In this document: positions 56,251 to 64,000 of the stretch, one piece after another
Layout of the letters: each line of letters opens with the position of its first letter
Numbering within the stretch: the stretch's first letter is position 1
NCBI GenBank assembly: GCA_013407085.1
Contig: JACCGJ010001889.1
Location: 1 to 64,000, forward strand
DNA: 64,000 nucleotides
Reading direction: 5' to 3'
DNA from: Atriophallophorus winterbourni
Taxonomy: Eukaryota > Platyhelminthes > Trematoda > Plagiorchiida > Microphallidae
Notes under the pieces: generated by a model
The model's database searches: none
Told to the model about the DNA's origin: nothing
Seen by the model: only the letters and a program-made list of their open reading frames with translations
Translations under genes and position numbers: made by a program

Positions 56251-57075
56251 TGTAGTGCATTGTATTTGCGCTGCACTGCTTTATCAGTTGCTTCGTAAGC
56301 TTCTATGAATCTTAAAAGGATTACACTTCGACTATTCCTTTGCTTCCTTTGGGTTTGTTGCTGAGCGTTTCGGGTTATTTCTCACCAGGTCACATCAGCG
56401 AAGATCCCTCTCCGAGCTGACCGTGATTTTAAGCAGTCTTGGCTGGTCCCGATTTGATACGATTCGATCGTATCAATGATAATGGTCCAACTGGCACCAA
56501 GACTATGTTGCTGCACAATTTTCTCCATTCATCTTTACCGTGCTCCAGCCTGTCTCCTAGAAAGGCAGCACTTATTTCCCTTATATTGGTACAAATTACA
56601 ATTAGTCCATGTAGTGACAGAACATTGTGTGCCTGTCGCTATCGCTGGATATGGGACGTTTCAACTGCCATAGATAAAATAGCTATCTTGTCCGCCCTTG
56701 ACTATTTTGCACTAAATGTCCAGCGGTGCAATCAAATCGGCCAGCGCTAAATTATTTCCCGCAGGTTTTTTAAACATTTTTCGTTAATGTGGGCAATGCC
56801 ATCATTTTTTCGTATAAAACTGAGGCCAATTTTCGACGCGCAAATTTTGCTGAATTACGAATACCCGGGAATTGTTGTGACAACTTTTGTCTCACAAACT
56901 TTTGTTTATCCCATTTGTTAATATCTGGATCACAGTTACATGTGGAAACTAGCAATCAAGAACGGAAAGACACATCGTTCAGCAGTCGACAATTGATATC
57001 GGGACCTTGTCGGTTCATTGTTTTAAATTATTTGGGTGAAATTTTGGTACTCTGCACTGTGGGATAAGTTTACAG

Positions 57076-57450
57076 TCACATCCGGCGGTTTACTGGCCTT
57101 CCAACGCAACATTCGATCATCAGGTTTTTTTGCTGGACACTTGTTAAAACGGGTAAATCTTCGTTTAGTTTAGTTCGACTATATTTAAATACGTAGCATA
57201 CATCAGGCGAATTTTCATCATTTACGATCGATATCGCCTCCGGGGTTAATGATTTGAAACATTTTGCGTGACACGTGACAGATTCGACCTTACCACTCAC
57301 TACTTTCCCGTATAAGACGCATGTTTCGCGAACATCAGATAGTTTTACTTTAACGGGGTCAACCAAAAGTTGATGATTAGCTTCGAGGTGAGCAATTACA
57401 GGCGGATGTGAGCAACACATCAATTTGGTTGTTGTCCACAGTTTCCACAA
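57076..57450 (-). other. Unrecognised 124-codon ORF beside the F-box gene
   Basis: One open frame on the minus strand: cysteine-containing and protein-like (CSHPPVIAHLEANHQLLVDP, VESVTCHAKCFKSLTPEAI, SPDVCYVFKYSRTKLNEDLP, LMIECCVGRP). A second short ORF with KWDKQKFVRQKLSQQFPGIR lies at 56955-56770. It sits downstream of the F-box gene in the same orientation and could hold its last exon or belong to another gene or element. The segment SHPPVIAHLEANHQLLVDPV loosely recalls the HPC...P end of FBXO25/32, but no acceptor site joins it in frame. Confidence 0.35.
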
Positions 57451-57654
57451 TTACAGATACAAAGAAGCATTTTTAATTCTCAAGCGTTTGAACATTTGAG
57501 CCGGTATTATTTTGTGATTATTTTTGTACGAACCTTACCTGCGTAGATAAAAAACGTCTGAAATCTAAAACGCTATTTCAGCATAAACTCAATGAACCGA
57601 ATCCGAGCTACCGGGTTCTTATTCAACAATTTAAAATACTGAGACGATAATTTA

Positions 57655-57676
57655 TATATATATATATATCTATATA
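57655..57676. repeat. TA dinucleotide microsatellite
   Basis: Run of alternating T and A of about 18-20 bases, just beyond exon 6 of the F-box gene, inside its presumed last intron. Confidence 0.85.
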
Positions 57677-57705
57677 AGAAGAGAGTCACAACACAAAGAA
57701 CTCAC

Positions 57706-59021
57706 CGGCCAGAAGAGACAAGAACAAATTTCGCACACGGCCAGTTTGGCAGTATAAAAATGCTGATCTCCATACCGCTTGAGCAATCGGATATAGGCTC
57801 TTCTCCAATTGCAATCATTAAGTGTTGGCGGGGGATTATTGCACCAGCCAGCCCGTCCAAAGTGCACCGCACTCAGTTGCTCGTAAGTGAAATTGGACAG
57901 AGCCAAATGACGCCACAGGTGACTTTCCTCCACTAAACTGGCCAAGGTGTTTGAAGCTTTGGAAGCCGTATCTAAATCACGGGGACTGTCGAGAAAGCAC
58001 AATACGCGTGACAGGCATTCTCGGGGAAGCTTTTCTAAGCACATCTCAGATGTGCTCGTAGGATTGCATTCACTAATGGAGACTGGTTTCACAACTTTCC
58101 GGGCAGCCACATTTCTTATCCGCTGAGTAAGATCAGAAAGATGAGAATGAGCATTTTTAATAAATATAAACTAATATAAACTTCAATTAAAGCAATTTCA
58201 AGCTAACGCGACTGAAAACAGAATATTAAAAAATACCAGAAGTCATGAAGAGAATCACGAAATATACTCACTTCGCCAATGTCGAAGTTATCCAACTTTT
58301 GGAGCATTTCATCCACGGCATTTACATGATTTTGCCATAATAAAGCGCTACCTATATGGTCATATTTATGCGCTTCCAGACAACACGAGAGAGCAGAAAG
58401 TAAGCTACGAAACAACGCTGTTTGGTTGCAGCTAGCTTGAACTAAAAAGTTTAGAATCAAAAATAGGGCTCACCTTGCCCGAGAACGGTTCTCAACAGCT
58501 CAACCAAAAATAACTGTAAACGGCCAGTCAGCTTGTGAAAGTGATTTGTTAGAAGAATAGACATAATCTGGATAGAAAAACACTGTTGAGAAAAAAGATA
58601 AACACTCACCCTGCAAACATAGTTAAACCGTCTGATATCACGGATCGCAGCTTTCATGTCCAACCCGATGAAAGCCTCGCTTATTGTCGTTGTAGTTTGC
58701 ACCTTGAGGATTAGTTAAACGTACCACATACCTCTCCCACCGTTGCTGGTCTCAGTGAAACATGAGGCTGGTAAATCAGCACTTTGAAGAAATCGTTCAC
58801 ATAATTCCAACTTGGATCATCTTCCACAGCTAAAGAACGTCGGCATACTCTGTGAATATTGAGAATAACACATTGAAGCCAAACCTTTTAACGACAGTTT
58901 CATTCATGCGCTCGAACATCCGCATTCTATAAATTTTTGCGGTTTCCCAAAGGCTGCCGCATTCACTGGATCTAAGCCATTTGTCGCCAGGGTAACGCCA
59001 ATCGGGGCTCAAAAAAGGCAT
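57706..59021 (-). CDS. FBXO25/FBXO32 (atrogin-1/MAFbx)-like F-box protein, six exons, 3' end not found
   Basis: Minus-strand exons 59021-58885, 58849-58732, 58702-58610, 58567-58474, 58441-58272 and 58122-57706 join in frame to 343 codons with GT..AG introns of 35, 29, 42, 32 and 149 bp. The start MPFLSPDWRYPGDKW matches the family N-terminus. ISEAFIGLDMKAAIRDIRRF and NYV (about 91-115) match the conserved EAFxRLD...RRFNYV segment. A helical middle region precedes the F-box (about 233-280: LEKLPRECLSRVLCFLDSPRDL, then SHLWRHLA). KRYGDQHFY and AVCEICSCLFWP match the CxxC...W region near the family C-terminus. Family members are SCF ubiquitin ligase substrate receptors. About 25 terminal residues should lie in a further exon beyond the donor at 57705. 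Confidence 0.82.
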
Positions 59022-60235
59022 TGTAATGAAAAGTTATGCCAATGTAAGCTAAGAGCCATACGTTAGGCCCTGGAGCGGCCAAATTTGTGGTTGACAAAAA
59101 GCCTCTAAAATAAGTCAACCTAAAAATAGACAAAATAAAAATTTTTGGTTTCATAAACTTTTATGAATGATTCGCAGAAACAACCAGCACTACAAATACT
59201 TAGAATTTACAAAGGAGAACAAATTGACTGTATTAGAAAAGCATAAAGCTATTATTTAGTAATGACGATCGTTTCAAAAATAATTTTTGTGTACTTTATT
59301 TTAGGATCAAATGAAGTTTTGTGGAATTCTCTCACTTATAGACTAATCAGCGAACAGCCACCTCAACTATTATTGAAGAAGCTCAACGTTCGAGTTCAAC
59401 AAGGTTAGATACACTTCGTCATAATCGTGATGTTGTTTACTTCTTAATACAATTAAAATATTACATGAACACTTTGAGATAATATAAAAAAGCTGAGAAA
59501 CCACTTCAAATACTAAGCCAGCAAGATATTATTTTGTCCTCTCTCAAATAAACCGAGGTATATTGAGGAACAAACGTTTGAGATTTATGCAAACAACATT
59601 TTGCAAAGCCGCCATCTGCTAGCAGCTCCAGAGATATAAGGAGTATCGTAATAATAACATTTCAAACTATTTTTCATGTGTAGTTTTTATTAAAGATGAA
59701 CAGAATATTATCTCATCAACCGTTGTGCGTTGGTAGTGATTTCTCGAATGTCTCGTCGAACTGCGATAAGTAACTTTCAGAGAGAAATAAACGCGAGAAC
59801 GATAATATCATCATAGGTGCGACCACATTTTGGCACAATAAATACGATTGGATAAAGTTCGCTGCTATGACAGACGATATTAGCTTACAATAAACCCAAG
59901 AAATGTACCGCAGAGCCATAGACTACGTGGTTTGAGATGCTGTCAGGTTTACTGAGCTTAGAATAGGAGGAAGAAAAATTAGACTCCGGCGAATCAATAA
60001 ATCTGGCCAAACAATATATCGCGATGTTAAAAGCACAGTATTACTAGCAAATACACATATTGAGGATATTTGATTATAATAGGACGATCCCATTGTTGAC
60101 ATGATTGCAATTGGCTGTCGAGTTTACTATAATTTTACAAAGAAGCAACTCAATACAATACAATTATATTTAGAGAATGAGTACAAAAGTTTCATTTGAG
60201 GTTTTTCGTGATCTGGCAATAATTACGATCGTCTC
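59022..60235. other. Region upstream of the F-box gene
   Basis: AT-rich. It presumably includes the F-box promoter and 5' UTR. No ORF of note, repeat or core promoter element was recognised. Confidence 0.35.
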
Positions 60236-60239
60236 GGAT

Positions 60240-61310
60240 ATCCTGGAAGTAGATGCGCTTTCGAAAACAATATTCCTTTGCAAACCCAAGAAATTTGTCG
60301 ATACTATCCTGGAACAAAGACAAGCTTTGAGCTTCATCTGCATTGGCCGGAGGTGTTTTCCATGTTCTAATAGCCCGTCGTGAAAATCTGTACCAATGCG
60401 CTAGACCATCTGTTCTTTGAACGCGTAATTGAAATCGGTGCCCATTTCTTCGACAATCAGAGATAACCGTAAAAAGCAATCTGAGATCAGGAAACGTCTT
60501 TTTCTGAATAAACCGATATGGTATGGTATGAAAGCACAAGCCTGATCCAGGCAAAGTGCCGCATAGTCAGAGACTACACGTGCCCAAGCCTAGACAGATA
60601 TGAGGGGGAAATAGAAATGGTAGTGAGACTCCAGCGTGTTTCAGCATGCAGCTCACTACCATTGGCCAATCAATTTAGCACGATGTTAGCCGCACAGCAC
60701 AGAAATGCTGCACGATTGCACATCCGTGCAAGAGTAGTTTCGTCATACGAATAGACCAGTCAGCAAAAGTTCTCCACAGGGCCCATATGCATCGTAAGGC
60801 ATTTATTCGTACTTATGCAGTGATTGATACGGTTTTCAAAGTGGAACTCACAATCGTGCCTAGATCCGCACATATCTGGATCTCATTTCATCCATGTTAT
60901 AATCGAACGGGTCACCATTGTCTACTGTCAAATGTTTACTTTTGGCAGCGTTCAGTGTAAGTTCGGTGAGCAATGCACATTTGCTGCACTTGTTGCGGGA
61001 TTTCCTGATCACTTGATGATACAACTGTGCGCCATATTTTAGATCGTCCGCAAACATCATGCAAGGTAATTGTAGACTCCGTGTTATATCATTTAAATAA
61101 ATCAAAAACAAAAGAGGGCCTAGAACCAACCATTGCGGTGAGCCAGTGCTAACAGTTCTGTTAGAAAAGGTACTGTTGACTAGCACAGCTGTCACAAAAC
61201 TGTAAAGCCATTTTAAAAGCAAGCCTCCAAGCCCATACGCTCTGAATCGATGCAGCAGCTTCCGATGGTTAACTTTGTCAACCTAGATAGCTAACGGCAA
61301 TGCGCACCTT
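60240..61310 (-). mobile_element. CR1-like LINE copy, RT and C-terminus, interrupted by a SINE
   Basis: On the minus strand: VNHRKLLHRFRAYGLGGLLL (about 61290-61222), the LVLGPLLFLIYLND block and catalytic MFADDLK (61222-61035), then after a family-1 SINE (60520-60731) the terminal block RNGHRFQLRVQRTDGLAHWY with FSRRAIRTWKTPP (about 60465-60350). The decayed GVPQ motif (GSPQW) and lost reading frame show it is inactive. Confidence 0.8.
60520..60731 (+). repeat. SINE-like repeat (family 1) inserted in a CR1-like LINE
   Basis: Long plus-strand copy with both core and distal segments, lacking an internal piece around GGGCTAAGATACTGTCAGG. It separates the RT from the C-terminal block of the LINE. 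Confidence 0.8.
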
Positions 61311-61925
61311 GTTGACAAAGGATGCTTAATAGTTAGAGCATTTCGAAAGTGTTTTTGACAACATTCTTCATGTTATTCATAGGAGGAAAACTGTTAAATA
61401 GGAAAAATTCCTCAAAGTTATGCTTTTCTCACGATTATAATCTGATAATGCATTTTATCTTTCACGCTTTCCACAGGGTTTTCCGTTTCAACCACCGTGT
61501 AGCGCGTTTCTCTTCGACCACTTTGCTGAAATGCTCAAAGTTATTCAGACCCAATGTACTAAATATCGTGATTATGCCACAATACACTGTTGAATACAAT
61601 TGAAATAAGCTTACACCAAGACAAATTGTCTTCATGGTCCCATCAACGGATATAGCCATGAAGCCGAGCAATCACCTGCAAACTCTGGTATCAATACCAA
61701 TAAATAATGAACAAAAGTAAATGTCCTCCGTAAGAACATGTTTGAAAAGCTTTCAGACATTTTTATGTATGCGCCTAATCAACGTCGGACAGCTAGAATT
61801 TTTCATATAATTTACATATTTGGCAGAGTAAAAATGCAAGTGACGAAAAAATCATACGTCAGGTAGTAGAAACTCGCTGTGATGAGCCTGACGATGTTGT
61901 AAAACTAAAAATTAAAAAAACGTTC
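61311..61925. other. Intergenic, nothing recognised
   Basis: Two short antisense ORFs near 61349-61671 have no recognisable domain. Confidence 0.35.
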
Positions 61926-61929
61926 TAAT

Positions 61930-62075
61930 TCAGTTCAGTTTGTACAGGACAGTATGTGGCTGAAGAGCCATTCCAGCGTCTAGATTTCTTTCGGTGGTAT
62001 GCCACAGAAGAGCGTCCATCACTTCAAACAAAATCTTCACAAATATCTTCTGGTATGAGAGTAACCTAGAATGCA
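61930..62075 (-). repeat. CR1-like 3' tail, solo copy
   Basis: Reverse-complement copy of the tail at 617-850. Translation in one frame even matches (SRLLSYQKIFVKILFEV in both). No ORF2 sequence is attached. Confidence 0.7.
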
Positions 62076-62469
62076 ACACTAGCATGTGAATAAAAATTTC
62101 TGAACAGTTTTGGGTAATACTACCATGTTGAATATGTTTCAAAATACCAGTTTTATATAGAATTATAATTAACTCCTGCACTAATAATACATTTGGTTGA
62201 CAGTTCAATTTACCATTATTAAACGCGGCACTGAAGGTCTTAACAATTGATTTGAGTAACCTTGAGTTTGATTTGATTAAAATGCAATCAATAAAATATC
62301 TGAAATTTTTAAATCTCTTCAAACTTCTATCATATCATGTCGTTCTTACTATCAGTAATTTGAACATTATTGTGTTTCTAATTTATATCCTCACAAAATA
62401 TCCGCAATGTTGGTAAAAACAACATTTATATTTTGTTGCTTTTTAATATAAATTCACCTATTCTTTCTA

Positions 62470-62560
62470 CCAGTTTAGTTCGGTTCAGTAGACACAGGAC
62501 AGTAAGTGGCTGACAAGCCAATCGAGCGTCAAGAATTTCTTTCGGTGAAAAGCTGTGAAG
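62470..62560 (-). repeat. CR1-like 3' tail, short solo copy
   Basis: Shares the terminal tail segment (reverse of ACAGGACAGTAAGTGGCTGA) with 61930-62075 and 63724-63950. Confidence 0.6.
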
Positions 62561-62899
62561 AATCACCCACCACTGCCAAAGGGTCAATCCGTGGAAACTT
62601 TGATGGTCGTAGGATTAGCAGAATGTAGTTGGGGGAGCACCGCGCTATAATGGATGCACTGCCAGAAGATAATTTCCTTTTTTCTCCATTTGCAATCTCT
62701 GATGATCGTGGTTTCAAGCGATGTACCGGATAGTTATAGGACAGCAACACGTAATATTCGATGCTGGAAAAAAGAAAAAGGCAGTTTCTCATCTCAAGCA
62801 CGGTCATAGCTCAGCTGATGGAGAATCAACAATAAGAAGATGCTCTTAAATTGCTACAATGAATAGCGAGCAAAATGGAGGACAACCTAAGTATGGTGA

Positions 62900-63722
62900 T
62901 CATGGGATGTAATCAGAGAATAACTTACCCCAGTCACGGTCTAAACCCTGCTTGAAAGTTGAGACGGAAATACAGGAGATAAGATCTTCAGGAAGCTTGT
63001 TCCAGAAGTTGACCACCCAGACGCTGAAAACCTTTTCTGAAATCCAGTCGACATCATTCTTTAGCATGCTTGAGTGCGTTTTCGCGAGTGCCCAGCTTAG
63101 GACTTGAGGTAAAGATGTCATCTGGATTAACGCCGCTTAAACCCTTTAAGATCCTAAAGGTTTCAATAAAATCACTTCTCAAACGACGAAGCTTACGAGA
63201 GAAAAGACCCAGAGCCCTTGGGTGATCAGTATAACTTTTCCCACGCGGACCCTCAATCACGCGTGTTGCTAGTCGCTGGACTCTTTCAAATCAAATGATA
63301 TCCTTCTGGTAGTGAGGACACCACGCCTGGACACAATATCCTAAATGCGGCCTGACTAACGTCTTGTAAAGGGGTAGGAACACGTCGGGACTTTTGCTGG
63401 AAAACGCCGGCTTCAACCGAAAGAGACTATTGCGTGCACGTTTCGCTGCAACAGCGCATTGGTCCTCCCATTTGAAGTCACCTCTATCTATAACACCCAA
63501 GTCCTTAACCCGCTGTGTGGCGTCAACGCTAATAGGAGTACCTGACACCTGGACTGTGATCTTGTCGATCAGAGAAGACAAGAGTTGGAACTTATTGAGG
63601 TTCCGTGGGAGGTCCCACCGTATGGACCAGTCAATGACCCGCTCGAGGTCGTGCATCAGTGTATCTTCATTCGTTGAACCCATGAATTTAACATCATCCG
63701 CGAAAATGAAACACGGGCACTC
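62900..63722 (-). mobile_element. CR1-like LINE, end of RT to ORF2 stop
   Basis: On the minus strand from 63722: catalytic FADDVKFMGS, WSIRWDLPRNLNKFQ, VKDLGVIDRGDFKWEDQ, VRPHLGYCVQAWCPHYQKD, a frameshift, then SYTDHPRALGLFSRKLRRLR and VVNFWNKLPEDLIS to a stop near 62903. It is the same family as 1-616, and its 5' side is cut by another copy at 63723. Confidence 0.88.
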
Positions 63723-64000
63723 CAGTTTAGTTCAGTTCAGTTCAGTTAGCACAGGACGATATGTGGCAGAGTCGCCAGTCGAGCGTCTAGAATACTTCCG
63801 GTGGCAAGCCAAAAGAGCGTCCACCACTTCGAATAGTAGGTTCAATATTCTTCTGGTATGGCTTCGGCTCGAATGCAACAGAAAAACTCCCTCACCCAAC
63901 AGGTGAGGAGAGACATTAGTGCGTTCCAACGACAAATTTAAGAACAACTATAAAATTAGGGATAAAAATTGGGAAACACAGACGCCAGATCGAGTCTAGT
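63723..64000 (-). mobile_element. CR1-like LINE, 3' tail and ORF2 end, nested in the copy to its left
   Basis: From 63723 rightwards comes a 3' terminus (reverse TGAAC repeats), the tail to about 63950, and the last ORF2 codons (63960-64000) running off the window. It abuts the catalytic motif of the left-hand copy directly. Confidence 0.8.

Noticed and set aside
56789..57067. 92-codon plus-strand ORF beside the F-box gene
   Set aside because: It is antisense to a more protein-like minus-strand frame and lacks any recognised motif.
1..64000. CRISPR arrays, bacterial operons, Shine-Dalgarno sites
   Set aside because: No regularly spaced repeats were seen, and spliced genes with LINE and Penelope elements show the DNA is metazoan.

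Overview
The window looks like repeat-rich chromosomal DNA of a digenean trematode (fluke). The support is: split eukaryotic genes whose first introns are tiny (29-42 bp, GT..AG) and whose later introns run to kilobases; many decayed CR1-like and RTE-like LINEs of the kinds described in flukes; a Penelope-like element; and a tRNA-derived, hammerhead-bearing SINE resembling the schistosome Sm-alpha family. The genus cannot be fixed from the sequence alone. Schistosomatid, opisthorchiid and fasciolid flukes all remain possible.

Three host genes can be reconstructed. (1) A DRAK/STK17-like Ser/Thr kinase on the + strand, 5229-27849, with seven exons that join to a 302-residue protein; its large introns are full of LINE and SINE debris. 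(2) A class I fructose-bisphosphate aldolase on the + strand, 31678-36879, with six exons, 367 residues and all the classical catalytic residues. (3) An FBXO25/FBXO32 (atrogin-1)-like F-box gene on the - strand, 59021-57706, with six exons traced for 343 codons; the terminal exon was not found. The three genes have unrelated jobs (signalling, glycolysis, ubiquitin ligase substrate receptor) and nothing suggests co-regulation.

Layout: 1-4430 CR1 and RTE fragments, including a clean nested insertion with a 15-bp target duplication; 5.2-27.8 kb kinase gene and intronic repeats; 28.5-30.7 kb an intact copy of a 2.2-kb repeat whose other copy, in kinase intron 4, is split by about 4 kb; 31.7-36.9 kb aldolase; 37-56 kb mostly gene-free, with ribozyme-like motifs, a Penelope-like endonuclease relic and several LINE copies; 56.8-59.0 kb F-box gene and an unrecognised ORF beside it; 60-64 kb CR1 copies on the - strand, including a nested pair.

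The most interesting signal is a set of hammerhead-ribozyme-like motifs in three contexts: six related minus-strand motifs, two with fully conserved cores and a very short helix III, some lying in the 3' flank of CR1-like copies; a plus-strand copy inside a tRNA-derived SINE; and one downstream of a Penelope-like GIY-YIG domain. A second notable feature is a roughly 0.47-kb repeat present in opposite orientation on both sides of kinase exon 4, an arrangement that could favour exon circularisation or skipping.
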